Below, one piece after another: positions 34,878-43,452 of a stretch of 64,000 bases of DNA (its first letter is position 1; each line of letters starts with the position of its first letter). The stretch is from contig JACKLZ010000002.1 of assembly GCA_024235675.1 (NCBI GenBank), forward strand, positions 742,001 through 806,000. Reading direction: 5' to 3'. The notes beneath the pieces were generated by a model. That model saw nothing but the letters and a program-made list of their open reading frames with translations. It ran no database searches and was not told the origin of the DNA. The DNA comes from Zoogloeaceae bacterium. Its GTDB lineage: Bacteria > Pseudomonadota > Gammaproteobacteria > Burkholderiales > Rhodocyclaceae. A program made the translations under genes and the position numbers.

Positions 34878-35467
34878 TCCTTGCTCTCCTCGCGCGATTT
34901 GTCGAGCGGCCGCCTCGGTCGACGGCGCCCCAGCAGCGCGATCACGCCAATGCCGGCGGTAAACACCACAAAGGTCTCACCGAGGGTGTCGAAGCCCCGG
35001 TAGCTCGCCAGCACCGCGGTCACCACGTTGGGCACACCGGTTTTGACCGGGCCTTCAGTGAGATAGCGCGGCGCCACATGCTGATGGATGGGTGCGCCCG
35101 GATCGGAAAACGCTGGCAGCCCCAACGTGCCATAGACCAGCATCGCGCCCGTGGCAGCCACCACCAGCAAGGGCAGCCAGGGACGGTGAATGGGCTTGGA
35201 TTCAGTGCCACCGGTGAGATGGATGGCACCAAACAGCAGCACGGTCGAAATGCCTGCGCCAACCGCCGCTTCGGTCATGGCCACATCGACCGCATCGAGC
35301 ACCACCATGACGGTGGCCATCAAAAAACTATAGATACCGCTCAGCAGCACCACCCCATAGAGGTTGCGCTGACGCGCCATACCAATGGCGGCAGCCCCCA
35401 TGAGCGTCAGCAAGACGACGGCGGTCAGTTCTTCGAGGATGATTTCGCTCCTTGATCCGGTTGCCAC
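34874..35467 (-). CDS. MbhD/MbhE-type subunit equivalent to the MrpA C-terminal region (start uncertain)
   Basis: About 197 residues. The first half (EELTAVVLLTLMGAAAIGMA, VVLDAVDVAMTEAAVGAGIS) matches the DUF4040/MbhD domain and the second (NVVTAVLASYRGFDTLGETF, VVFTAGIGVIALLGRRR) the MbhE domain; together they form the C-terminal part of MrpA in classical operons. Here they are a separate protein, and no MrpA gene is present. The start is unclear: the GTG at 35467 has no ribosome-binding site and makes the gene overlap mrpG by 43 bases. The best Shine-Dalgarno (AAGGAG, near 35448-35453) is followed by ATC ATC rather than a standard start codon. Confidence 0.78.
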   Translation of the reverse strand: MATGSRSEIILEELTAVVLLTLMGAAAIGMARQRNLYGVVLLSGIYSFLMATVMVVLDAVDVAMTEAAVGAGISTVLLFGAIHLTGGTESKPIHRPWLPLLVVAATGAMLVYGTLGLPAFSDPGAPIHQHVAPRYLTEGPVKTGVPNVVTAVLASYRGFDTLGETFVVFTAGIGVIALLGRRRPRRPLDKSREESKE

Positions 35468-35757
35468 GGAATGACGCCACGCCGATGCGCGGCGTTCGCC
35501 AGCGAGTGCGAGGCGGTGGGCGAGCAGAAGAAAATCAGCAGCCACAAAATCAGCAGCTTGCCGCTCGCCAGCGTAAAGCCCGACTGCAACAGCAAGCCGA
35601 TGATGATCAGCGTGGCGCCAAGCGTATCGATCACGCTGGCCGCATGCATGCGGGTATAGAAACCGGGCATGCGCAACACGCCGATCGCGCCGATCAGGCA
35701 AAACACGCCACCCACGCTCATCAGGATCATGCTGAGGATATCGATGACTGTGCTCAC
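35425..35757 (-). CDS. mrpG: Na+/H+ antiporter subunit G (MrpG)
   Basis: A 110-residue, three-helix protein of the PhaG/MnhG/YufB family. Diagnostic is the first half: VGGVFCLIGAIGVLRMPGFY then TRMHAASVIDTLGATLIIIG. The C terminus (PWQPDQGAKSSSKN) is hydrophilic and its coding region overlaps the following gene. The start overlaps the mrpF stop. Confidence 0.93.
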   Translation of the reverse strand: MSTVIDILSMILMSVGGVFCLIGAIGVLRMPGFYTRMHAASVIDTLGATLIIIGLLLQSGFTLASGKLLILWLLIFFCSPTASHSLANAAHRRGVIPWQPDQGAKSSSKN

Positions 35758-36044
35758 AGGCGATGCTCCTCGTCTGCAATTCCGGGCTCACCCAGGTCGC
35801 CATAGCGGAAGAATTTCTGGACGGCGATGGTGCCGACGATATTCAGCAGGCCGTACACCAGCGCCAGATCGACAAACTCGGGGCGTCCGGACACGAACTG
35901 AAAGATCGCCAGCAAGAGCATCGCCACGGTACCAATGGCATTCCCCGCCAGCGCCCGATCAAAAACGGTGGGCCCCAGCAAGGCGCGCACCAGCAGCAAG
36001 CACAGCGACACCAGCAAAGCGCCCACCACCACCGCGTACATCAT
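35754..36044 (-). CDS. mrpF: Na+/H+ antiporter subunit F (MrpF)
   Basis: A 96-residue, three-helix protein of the MnhF family with the signature LLGPTVFDRALAGNAIGTVA and the second motif FVDLALVYGLLNIVGTIAVQ. The C terminus (GDLGEPGIADEEHRL) is cytoplasmic and acidic. It overlaps both mrpE and mrpG by four bases. Confidence 0.93.
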   Translation of the reverse strand: MMYAVVVGALLVSLCLLLVRALLGPTVFDRALAGNAIGTVAMLLLAIFQFVSGRPEFVDLALVYGLLNIVGTIAVQKFFRYGDLGEPGIADEEHRL

Positions 36045-36538
36045 GCGCGATCCTCACAGGTGCTGACACGTCGGTCCATCTCGCCTCCGGCAAGGTCTTC
36101 GGCGCCGGCCTGAGTCAAGGCATGCACCAGGATCTCATCCCCCTCGATGGCCACGGAGATCGTGCCGGGCGTCAAGGTGATCGAGTTGGCGTACATCACC
36201 TGCCCGACCGAACTCGTCTGGGTCATCTTGACGCGCATCATGGTCGGGCTGATCGGCAGGCGCGGATGCATGATGATTCTGGACACCGTCCAGGCCGATT
36301 TCACGATCTCGACGATCAACCATGGCCAGTACGACACCACCCCGCCGCGCAGCGCCAGCGGGTGCCCCTCTTGATCGATCACCGACATGCGATGCGCAAA
36401 CCACACGACCAGCACGCACGACACCAAACCCGCCGACATCAGAAACGGCGTGAAGTAGCCGGACAGCACCAGCCAGAAGACAAACAGAGAGGTAATAACG
36501 CTGATCGAATGAAACCTGTGCATATGCCTATGGCCCAT
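36041..36538 (-). CDS. mrpE: Na+/H+ antiporter subunit E (MrpE), first gene of the operon
   Basis: A 165-residue MnhE-family protein: two N-terminal helices (FVFWLVLSGYFTPFLMSAGL and following), the helix with YWPWLIVEIVKSAWTVSRII, and a soluble C-terminal domain (SITLTPGTISVAIEGDEILV, then VHALTQAG). These proteins support assembly or stability of the Mrp complex. First gene of a nine-gene operon in which nearly all neighbours overlap. The start at 36538 has no clear ribosome-binding site; an ATG five codons later is an alternative. Confidence 0.92.
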   Translation of the reverse strand: MGHRHMHRFHSISVITSLFVFWLVLSGYFTPFLMSAGLVSCVLVVWFAHRMSVIDQEGHPLALRGGVVSYWPWLIVEIVKSAWTVSRIIMHPRLPISPTMMRVKMTQTSSVGQVMYANSITLTPGTISVAIEGDEILVHALTQAGAEDLAGGEMDRRVSTCEDRA

Positions 36539-36554
36539 CGAAACGCGAAAGGAA

Positions 36555-36579
36555 CACTACTGCAAACCATACGCAGTAG
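36555..36579 (-). promoter_or_regulatory. Perfect 8-bp inverted repeat upstream of the Mrp operon
   Basis: ACTACTGC (36555-36562) and GCAGTAGT (36572-36579) form a perfect inverted repeat with a nine-base centre, 17 bases before the mrpE start, inside the 195-base gap between the 2-hydroxyacid dehydrogenase gene and mrpE. It could be an operator or an mRNA hairpin that controls mrpE translation. No T-run follows, so a terminator is less likely. Confidence 0.45.
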
Positions 36580-36733
36580 TCGCTTTGAGCAGCTAGTGTG
36601 TCAGAAAGCCACAGCCAACGTCGAACAGCGTTCGATTCTGAATGGACAGATATGCTCATAACTGGACTAAATCGTCTCGAATTTTATGACTTTATGCAAT
36701 CTGCGCCGAAATTGGTCGCAGCTTTTCATTGAA

Positions 36734-37684
36734 TCAAGGAAGACAGTTTCTCGGCGCACCACGCAAAAACGCTTCGATATTTTGCACCACCTGCGCCGCC
36801 ATCGCCGCCATCGCCTCGCCGGATGCCCATGCCACATGCGGCGTAAGGATGAGATTGGGAATGTCCGGCGCCAGCAAGGGATGATCCGGCGGCGGCGGCT
36901 CCGAAGACAGCACATCGATTGCCGCGCCAGCGATCACCCCCCGGCGCAAGGCATCAGCCAGCGCCGCCTCATCCACCAGCGCACCGCGCGCCGTGTTGAT
37001 CAGGAAGGCGCTCGGCTTCATGGCCTGCAGCGCGGCCGAGTCGATCATGCCACGGGTGCTCGCATCCAGCGGGCAGTGCAGCGACAGGACGTCGGCCCGC
37101 GCCAGCACCTCGTTAAACGCCACACGCCCCGCACGCACACTGTCGGCACCGGGTCGCTCGGACCACAGAATCTGCATACCGAAGGCCTCTGCCAGACGCG
37201 CCACGCCACCGCCCAGGCTTCCCCGCCCCACCAGGCCCAGCGTCGCGCCACGCAGGTCACGAATCGGGTAATCCAGAAAACAGAAATGGCGCGACGTCGG
37301 CCAGCGACCGGCACGCACATCCTGATGGTAGGCAATGAGATTGCGCGACAAGGCGAGGATCAGGCTGATCACATGCTCCGGCACCGTGGTGTCGGCATAG
37401 CCCCGCACATTGCTGACCACGATTCCGCGCGCACGGCACGCAGCCAGATCGACGTTGTCAGCGCCGGTGGCGGCCAGCGCGATCATGCGCAATTGTGGCA
37501 GCCGCGCCAGCACCGCCGCATCGATACGCAGCTTGTTGATGACAGCAATCTGCGCATCGCGCAAGCGATCGACGATGTCCTCCGGGCGGGTGTCCGGATA
37601 GTCCATCCAGGTATGCCGCGCGGCAGGCCGGGAAAACTCCGCCTTGACCGAATCCCGCTCCAGAAAAACGACCCTCGGTTCCAT
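36734..37684 (-). CDS. D-isomer-specific 2-hydroxyacid dehydrogenase
   Basis: A 316-residue NAD(P)-dependent dehydrogenase of the glycerate/hydroxypyruvate reductase type. It has the nucleotide-binding glycine motif LVGRGSLGGGVARLAEAFG and the catalytic triad Arg (INTARGALVDE), Glu (LSSEPPPPDHPLL) and His (LILTPHVAWAS). It interconverts a 2-oxoacid and a D-2-hydroxyacid; hydroxypyruvate/glycerate or glyoxylate/glycolate is likely. The ATG at 37684 is preceded by GGAGG about ten bases away; an in-frame GTG nine codons earlier is less likely. It is transcribed away from the IclR regulator gene, which probably controls it. Confidence 0.92.
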   Translation of the reverse strand: MEPRVVFLERDSVKAEFSRPAARHTWMDYPDTRPEDIVDRLRDAQIAVINKLRIDAAVLARLPQLRMIALAATGADNVDLAACRARGIVVSNVRGYADTTVPEHVISLILALSRNLIAYHQDVRAGRWPTSRHFCFLDYPIRDLRGATLGLVGRGSLGGGVARLAEAFGMQILWSERPGADSVRAGRVAFNEVLARADVLSLHCPLDASTRGMIDSAALQAMKPSAFLINTARGALVDEAALADALRRGVIAGAAIDVLSSEPPPPDHPLLAPDIPNLILTPHVAWASGEAMAAMAAQVVQNIEAFLRGAPRNCLP

Positions 37685-37730
37685 GCCGCCTCTACCTCCG
37701 GTAACTGTCACAACGATGCAACGATACGGT

Positions 37731-37747
37731 ATTTCACTAGGCGAAAT
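37731..37747. promoter_or_regulatory. Candidate IclR operator in the divergent promoter region
   Basis: ATTTC (37731-37735), seven bases, GAAAT (37743-37747): an inverted repeat in the 105-base region between the divergent dehydrogenase and IclR genes. IclR-family operators are often short AT-rich palindromes of this kind. The position suits control of both genes. Confidence 0.4.
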
Positions 37748-37789
37748 CTACGGGACTCAAGTACCATTCAGCTACTAGGGAAAGCCGCA

Positions 37790-38584
37790 ATGAAGATACC
37801 GAAAGACCCCAACGCACCAGAATCCAAAACCTCGATCCAGGTCATCGAACGCATGATGTCGCTGCTCGACGTGTTGGCCAAGCACCCCGACCCCGTCTCG
37901 CTCAAGCTCCTGGCCGCACAAACCGGACTGCACCCGTCCACGGCCCACCGCATCCTGGCCGCCATGACCACCAGCGGATTCGTCGAGCGCACCGAGAATG
38001 GCATCTACCGCCTCGGCATCCGCCTGCTCGAACTCGGCGCCCTGGTCAAATCACGCATTTCCCTGCGCGAAACCGCGATCATCTCCATGCTCGAGTTGCA
38101 TCAGCGCACCGGCGAGAGCGTCAATCTCGGCATCCGCGACGGCGATCAGATCGTCTATGTCGAACGCACCTCAAGCGGCCGTTCGTCGGTGCGCGTGGTG
38201 CACATCGTCGGCGCACGTGCACCGCTGCACACCACCGCGACCGGCAAATTGTTTCTCGCCGACGACGGCCTGCCGAAAGTGCGCGACTACGCCAAGCGCA
38301 CCGGCCTGCCCGGCTCCACGCCCACCTCGATCCGCGACCCCGCAGCGCTGGAAAAAGAGCTGGACAAGGTTCGCCGCCACGAAGTGGCCTACGACATGGA
38401 AGAGGTCGAGGCCGGCGTACGGTGTATTGCGGCAGGTATTCGTGACGACTCGGGCGAGCTGGTCGCCGGGCTGTCCTTGTCGACACCGGCCGAACGCTTC
38501 AACCCCGATTGGGCCCCGCTGATTCTGGACACGGCGCGAGAAATTTCGCGCGCCCTGGGCTATCGCCCGCGCGACGCCGCCTGA
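37790..38584 (+). CDS. IclR-family transcriptional regulator
   Basis: A 264-residue regulator. N-terminal winged helix-turn-helix at about 15-80 (SIQVIERMMSLLDVLAKHPD, LKLLAAQTGLHPSTAHRILA) and C-terminal IclR effector-binding domain (about 90-260), with the conserved GARAPLHTTATGKLFLA and DMEEVEAGVRCIAAGIRDD. It binds a small ligand in the C-terminal domain and DNA as dimer or tetramer. The open frame continues far upstream, but the ATG at 37790 gives the normal length. Divergent to the 2-hydroxyacid dehydrogenase gene, its probable target. Confidence 0.93.
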   Translation: MKIPKDPNAPESKTSIQVIERMMSLLDVLAKHPDPVSLKLLAAQTGLHPSTAHRILAAMTTSGFVERTENGIYRLGIRLLELGALVKSRISLRETAIISMLELHQRTGESVNLGIRDGDQIVYVERTSSGRSSVRVVHIVGARAPLHTTATGKLFLADDGLPKVRDYAKRTGLPGSTPTSIRDPAALEKELDKVRRHEVAYDMEEVEAGVRCIAAGIRDDSGELVAGLSLSTPAERFNPDWAPLILDTAREISRALGYRPRDAA

Positions 38585-38597
38585 AACCGGCGGGCGT

Positions 38598-39512
38598 TCA
38601 GCCCGCCGCGCCCTTGCGCGCCATCACCAAGGCATCCCAGGGCCGCTGCGCCAACCATTTTTGCAGACGCCGCGCATCGGCCGTGCGGGTGCGTTTTCCG
38701 AACGAATCCAGCAGCACCACCAGCACCGGTCGGCCGCGCATCCAGGTCTGCATGACCAGGCAACGTCCCGCCTCTTCGATGTAGCCGGTCTTCGACAGGC
38801 TGATCTCCCAATTCGGATCCTTCACCAGCGGATTGGTATTGCGAAACTCGCGCTGCCCTCGCGCCAGCGCCACGGTGTGATCGGCCTCGGTGGAGAACTG
38901 ACGAATCAGCGGGTAGGCAGACGCGGCCTTGAGCAGCAGCGACAGGTCCCTTGCGGTCGACACATTGTCGGCACTCAGGCCTGTCCCCTCGACGAAGTGA
39001 CTGCGCCGCATCCCCAGCGCACGAGCCTTGTCATTCATGGCTTTGGCGAAAGCCGGTTGACCACCGGGGTAGTTCCGCGAGAGCGCCGCGGCGGCCCGGT
39101 TCTCGGACGACATCAGGGCCAGGCGCAGCAGATTTTCTCGACTCAGGCGGCTGCCAATCGGCAGTCTTGAGCGACTCTTGCGCAGACGATCGCGATCCTC
39201 TTCAGTCACCAGCAAGATTTCAGACAGAGGCTGCCGGCGATCGAGAACGACCATCGCGGTCATGAGCTTGGTAATCGACGCAATGGGCGCGACACGGTCG
39301 GCATTGCGCGCCAGCAGAGCTTCCCCGCTGCGCTGATCGACAATCAGAAAGCTCTCGGAGCGCAAGTCGGGGCTGTCGGCACGTGCAGCCTCCGCCAGCA
39401 AGGGCATTGCCGAATGCTTTGCGGCGGCCATCCGCTCGGGCGGCGCAGCACTGGCCAGCCCGATCAGGCTGACGCCACACCACAACGCGACGAAGAGTCT
39501 TCCTGGCTTCAT
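38598..39512 (-). CDS. pbpG: D-alanyl-D-alanine endopeptidase (PBP7-like)
   Basis: A 304-residue low-molecular-weight penicillin-binding protein with signal peptide (MKPGRLFVALWCGVSLIGLA). The three serine-peptidase motifs are present: SITK (nucleophile Ser about 79, Lys 82), SSENRAA (SxN) and SKTG (KTG). It cleaves D-Ala-mDAP cross-links in peptidoglycan in the periplasm. PbpG lacks the C-terminal domain of PBP5, and the length fits. The ATG at 39512 follows a GGTGA site by six bases; an in-frame GTG three codons earlier is weaker. It converges on the IclR gene. Confidence 0.93.
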   Translation of the reverse strand: MKPGRLFVALWCGVSLIGLASAAPPERMAAAKHSAMPLLAEAARADSPDLRSESFLIVDQRSGEALLARNADRVAPIASITKLMTAMVVLDRRQPLSEILLVTEEDRDRLRKSRSRLPIGSRLSRENLLRLALMSSENRAAAALSRNYPGGQPAFAKAMNDKARALGMRRSHFVEGTGLSADNVSTARDLSLLLKAASAYPLIRQFSTEADHTVALARGQREFRNTNPLVKDPNWEISLSKTGYIEEAGRCLVMQTWMRGRPVLVVLLDSFGKRTRTADARRLQKWLAQRPWDALVMARKGAAG

Positions 39513-39606
39513 TGAATTCACCGCAAGTTGTTTTGCAAATTATCCATAAAAATCCGTCACTCAGGCAGGTTTTCTCAACAATATTCTCGACTTTCGTCAC
39601 CGTGAT

Positions 39607-40737
39607 TCACAATCGGAGAAAATCGGCGACGGCCTGACGGCGTGCCATGGTGTCTTCGTAGCCCAGCGAAATCAAATCGCGCGTGAAGCCGGGTTCAAAC
39701 AGCAGGTAAGACAACAAGGTCGACCCGCTCGGACGCATCGCCCCGACCCCGCGCAAGACAGCACGCAGGAGCGGCGGCAAACAGTTCCGGTGCTGGCCGG
39801 CCATCGCATCAATCCGCCGCGACGGCGCAATCACCAGGGTTTCGATCGGCCGCAGCGTCAGGCCGGCCGCGGCGCGTTGCTCCGCGGTAAAGGCGCCGAG
39901 CGTGGCATTGATGCGTTCGAGACGCTCAAGATCGACCGCCAGGCTATCCAGAAAAATGCTCGACATGGCATGGCCGGCGATCTGGGCCAGCGATGGGTAG
40001 GCGTGCCCTTGCTGGCGCCCCTCCTCCTCCAGGCGGCCAGAACCGATCACCAGAATGCGGTCGGCACCCAGATGCACAGCCGGGCTGATCGGTGCGAGCT
40101 GACGCATCGATCCGTCGCCAAAATATTCGCGGTGGATGCGAACTGCGGGAAAGACAAACGGGATCGCACTCGAGGCCATCAGATGGGGCACCGACAGCTC
40201 GGTGCGCACACCGAGCCGCTGCGCGCGCCGCCAGGGCAGGACGCCATCGGCGGCCTGAAAAAAAGCCAGGCTCTCGCCCGAGGTGTAGCCCGAGGCCGTC
40301 ACGCTGACGGCATGCAGGTGACCATCGCGAATCGCCCGGCCGATGGCGGAGAAATCGAGCACGCTCTCGAGCAGCCGCGCCAGCGGGGCGTTGTCGAGCA
40401 GCGAGCGCGGCGTCTGGCGATACAGCCAGCCGGTGAGCAAGGCGGAGCCCCAGCGCGCGCCCGTGCCCGCCAGGGCCGGCAAGTCGGTGCGATACACCTG
40501 GTCCACATGGAAGTTGCGCCAGATGTAGGACATCTTGCGCACAGCCATCGGAAAATTATCGGAATACACCGCCAGCGAGGCGACATTGATGCCGCCCGCC
40601 GAGGTGCCGCACAGAATCGGGAACGGATTGCCCGGACGCCGCCCCCACAACGCCCGGATGGCATTGAGCACACCCACCTGATAGGCCGCGCGCGCGCCAC
40701 CTCCGGTCAAAACCAGCGCGGCTTTCTCTGTCGTCAT
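39607..40737 (-). CDS. Patatin-like phospholipase
   Basis: A 376-residue protein with the patatin catalytic dyad: oxyanion-hole LTGGGARAAYQVGVL, nucleophile elbow GTSAGG (Ser46) and the Asp in FGDGSM (about residue 210). No signal peptide, so probably cytoplasmic or membrane-associated acyl hydrolase of phospholipids. The C-terminal third (ETLVIAPSRRIDAMAGQHRN, LLSYLLFEPGFTRDLISLGY) matches the bacterial RssA-like or DUF3336-less group. It lies between pbpG and maeB, with a 94-base gap to pbpG. Confidence 0.92.
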   Translation of the reverse strand: MTTEKAALVLTGGGARAAYQVGVLNAIRALWGRRPGNPFPILCGTSAGGINVASLAVYSDNFPMAVRKMSYIWRNFHVDQVYRTDLPALAGTGARWGSALLTGWLYRQTPRSLLDNAPLARLLESVLDFSAIGRAIRDGHLHAVSVTASGYTSGESLAFFQAADGVLPWRRAQRLGVRTELSVPHLMASSAIPFVFPAVRIHREYFGDGSMRQLAPISPAVHLGADRILVIGSGRLEEEGRQQGHAYPSLAQIAGHAMSSIFLDSLAVDLERLERINATLGAFTAEQRAAAGLTLRPIETLVIAPSRRIDAMAGQHRNCLPPLLRAVLRGVGAMRPSGSTLLSYLLFEPGFTRDLISLGYEDTMARRQAVADFLRL

Positions 40738-40812
40738 GTCACCCCTCCGACTCGATACCGCTCACTACGGCGCGGGGGCCGTCGAGCTTTAGGGCTTATT
40801 GCAGTCGGCGGC

Positions 40813-40845
40813 CGCTGGCCGAGCAAAGGCTTCGCTCGGCCAGCG
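40813..40845 (-). terminator. Strong hairpin downstream of maeB
   Basis: A perfect 12-bp stem (40813-40824 with 40834-40845, arm CGCTGGCCGAGC) around a nine-base loop, seven bases after the maeB stop codon. There is no T-run on the transcribed side, so it may act as an mRNA 3' stabiliser or a Rho-assisted terminator. Confidence 0.6.
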
Positions 40846-40851
40846 CTTAAA

Positions 40852-43134
40852 TCAGGCCTGATCGGCCGTGGCCTCAACCACGGTCAGTGCCGTCATGTTG
40901 ACGATGCGTCGCACGGTCGTGGTCGGCGTCAGAATATGCACCGGCTTGGCCGCCCCCAGCAGGATCGGGCCCACCGTCATGCCTTCGCCCGATGCCGTCT
41001 TGAGCAGATTGAAGGCAATGTTGGCCGCGTCCAGCGTCGGGAAGATCAGCAGGTTCGCCTCTTCCTTCATGCGTGCATTCGGGAAGACCTGCATGCGCGT
41101 GCTGGCATCGAGCGCCGCGTCGCCGTGCATCTCGCCTTCGACGTCGATGTCCGGGTGCTGCTCGTGCAGCAGGCGCAGCGCCTCGCGCATCTTGGCCGAG
41201 GTCGGCGAATCGTCAGATCCGAAGCTCGAATGCGACAACAGTGCCACCTTGGGCTCAACACCGAAGCGACGCATCTCCTCGGCGGCCAATACCGTCATCT
41301 CGACCAGCTGCGCCGGCGTCGGGTCGTAGGTCACATAGGTGTCGGCCATGAATACCGTGCGCCCTGGCAGGGTGAGCAGGTTCAGCGTGTAGCACTTGCT
41401 GGCGCCCGACTTGCGGCCAAGCACATCGTCAATGAACTTGAGGTGCAGCTGATGCATGCCATAGGTGCCGCAAATCATGCCGTCGGCGTCGCCGAACTTG
41501 AGCAGCAGAGCGCCGATCAGGGTCGAGCGGCGACGCACCTCACGCTTGGCGTATTCCACCGACACGCCGCTGCGTTCCATCAGCGAGTGATAGTGCTTCC
41601 ACAGGGTATCGTAGCGCGGGTCCGAATCCGGATTGACCAGATCAAAATCCACCCCCGGCTGCAGGCGCAGGCCGAAACGCTCGATGTTGTTGGCGACCAC
41701 GGCCGGACGTCCGATCAGGATCGGCCGGGCCAGACCTTCGTCCACCACGATCTGCACGGCGCGCAGCACCCGCTCGGACTCGCCTTCGCTGAAGATGATC
41801 CGTTTCGGGTTGCGCTTGGCAGCCGCGAACACCGGCTTCATGATCAGGCCCGAACGCCACACGAACCCATTAAGCAGCGTGGTGTAGGCATCCCAGTCGG
41901 TGATCGGCCGGGTCGCCACGCCAGACTCCATGGCCGCGCGCGCCACTGCCGGCGCGATCAGCACGATCAGGCGCGGATCGAAGGGGCGCGGAATGATGTA
42001 TTCGGAGCCAAAGCCAGCCACTTTTTCACCATAGGCCGCCGCCACAATATCGCTTTGCTCGGCGCGCGCCAGTTCGGCAATCGCCTTCACCGCCGCCATC
42101 TGCATCTCATCGGTGATTGTTGTCGCGCCGACATCCAGCGCACCGCGGAAGATGAAGGGGAAGCACAACACGTTGTTGACCTGGTTCGGGTAATCCGAGC
42201 GGCCCGTAGCGATGATCGCGTCATCGCGCACCGCCTTGACATCCTCCGGCAAGATCTCCGGACGCGGGTTGGCCAGCGCCAGCACCAGCGGCTTGGGCGC
42301 CATTTTGGCAATCATTTCGGACTTGACCACCCCGCCCGCCGACAAACCCAACAGCACATCGGCGCCTTCAATGATCTCCCCCAGGGTGCGCGCATCGGTC
42401 GGCTTGGCGTAACGCGCCTTGATCGGATCCATCAAGGTGGTGCGGCCCTCATAGACCACGCCCTCGATGTCGGTCACCCAGATGTTTTCAACCGGCACGC
42501 CCAGCTTCACCAGCAAATCCAGGCAGGCCAGCGCCGCGGCGCCTGCACCGGAGGTCACCAGCTTGACGGACTTCAGATCCTTGCCTTGCAGATGCAGGCC
42601 ATTGAGCACCGCCGCCCCGACCACGATCGCCGTGCCATGCTGGTCGTCGTGAAAGACCGGGATGTTCATCCGCTCGCGCAACTTCTTCTCGATGTAGAAG
42701 CACTCGGGCGCCTTGATGTCTTCGAGGTTGATGCCACCGAAAGTCGGCTCCAGCGCGGCGATCATGTCGATCAGCTTGTCGGCGTCGGGCTCGTTGATTT
42801 CCAGGTCGAACACGTCGATGTCGGCAAACTTCTTGAACAACACGCCCTTGCCTTCCATCACCGGCTTGGCCGCCAGCGGGCCGATATTGCCCAGGCCAAG
42901 CACGGCCGTGCCGTTGGTGACCACACCGATCAGGTTGCTGCGCGCGGTGAGGTTGGCCGCCTCGGCGGGCGAATCGACAATCGCCTCACACGCCGCCGCC
43001 ACACCCGGCGAATAGGCCAGCGACAAATCCTGCTGGTTGGTCAGCGCCTTGGTCGGGGTGACCGAAATCTTTCCCGGGCGCGGGTAGCGGTGATAGTCCA
43101 GCGCTGCTTCGCGAATCGAATCATCCATGGGCAT
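40852..43134 (-). CDS. maeB: NADP-dependent malic enzyme with phosphotransacetylase-like C-terminal domain
   Basis: A 760-residue MaeB-type enzyme that decarboxylates malate to pyruvate with NADP. The N-terminal malic enzyme domain (about 1-420) has SLAYSPGVAAACEAIVDSPA, FGGINLEDIKAPECFYIE and FHDDQHGTAIVV; the C-terminal domain (about 430-755) resembles phosphotransacetylase and serves in acetyl-CoA regulation rather than catalysis. Of three nearby ATGs I choose 43134, six bases after AGGAG. It is divergent to pckG across a 389-base region, so the two C4-to-C3 exits of the TCA cycle sit side by side. Confidence 0.95.
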   Translation of the reverse strand: MPMDDSIREAALDYHRYPRPGKISVTPTKALTNQQDLSLAYSPGVAAACEAIVDSPAEAANLTARSNLIGVVTNGTAVLGLGNIGPLAAKPVMEGKGVLFKKFADIDVFDLEINEPDADKLIDMIAALEPTFGGINLEDIKAPECFYIEKKLRERMNIPVFHDDQHGTAIVVGAAVLNGLHLQGKDLKSVKLVTSGAGAAALACLDLLVKLGVPVENIWVTDIEGVVYEGRTTLMDPIKARYAKPTDARTLGEIIEGADVLLGLSAGGVVKSEMIAKMAPKPLVLALANPRPEILPEDVKAVRDDAIIATGRSDYPNQVNNVLCFPFIFRGALDVGATTITDEMQMAAVKAIAELARAEQSDIVAAAYGEKVAGFGSEYIIPRPFDPRLIVLIAPAVARAAMESGVATRPITDWDAYTTLLNGFVWRSGLIMKPVFAAAKRNPKRIIFSEGESERVLRAVQIVVDEGLARPILIGRPAVVANNIERFGLRLQPGVDFDLVNPDSDPRYDTLWKHYHSLMERSGVSVEYAKREVRRRSTLIGALLLKFGDADGMICGTYGMHQLHLKFIDDVLGRKSGASKCYTLNLLTLPGRTVFMADTYVTYDPTPAQLVEMTVLAAEEMRRFGVEPKVALLSHSSFGSDDSPTSAKMREALRLLHEQHPDIDVEGEMHGDAALDASTRMQVFPNARMKEEANLLIFPTLDAANIAFNLLKTASGEGMTVGPILLGAAKPVHILTPTTTVRRIVNMTALTVVEATADQA

Positions 43135-43370
43135 CCTCATCTCCTGGTCAGTGGGGCAGCAAACACCGCCCCTAGGGTTTCACCCTATTATTGGAATACG
43201 CTTTCGTTTCCATGTCGCTACGACCACCGAATCGACAAAATTCTTTCTTGATGTGCACTTTTCCCGCACCAGGATTTTCTCGTCGGAGGCTGACGTGGCA
43301 TAATAATAGGCTTTCGGAAGCGGCCTTGTCGCTTCGTGGTTTCCACATGTGCGCACCACCGCTTGTGGCG

Positions 43371-43407
43371 CGCGCATCAGGGGCAGCACCTGACGCTCGC
43401 GTTTTTT
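43371..43407 (+). terminator. Terminator-like hairpin inside the pckG leader
   Basis: Outer stem CGCG/CGCG (43371-43374 with 43398-43401), internal loop, inner stem TCAGG/CCTGA (43377-43381 with 43389-43393), then six T (43402-43407) directly after the stem. It would stop plus-strand transcripts about 116 bases before the pckG start, so it may be an attenuator. Confidence 0.45.
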
Positions 43408-43452
43408 CGCCCAAGGGCCGCGGCGCTTGATCAGATGCACTCCTAGAGGACC

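Noticed and set aside
29162..36538. Respiratory complex I (nuo) or a membrane hydrogenase operon
   Set aside because: Subunits E, F, G and B are Mrp-type, and there are no NuoBCDI-like or hydrogenase subunits nearby.
39790..43251. 1153-codon plus-strand open frame opposite the patatin and maeB genes
   Set aside because: Spans two real genes on the other strand, has no ribosome-binding site and low-complexity composition.
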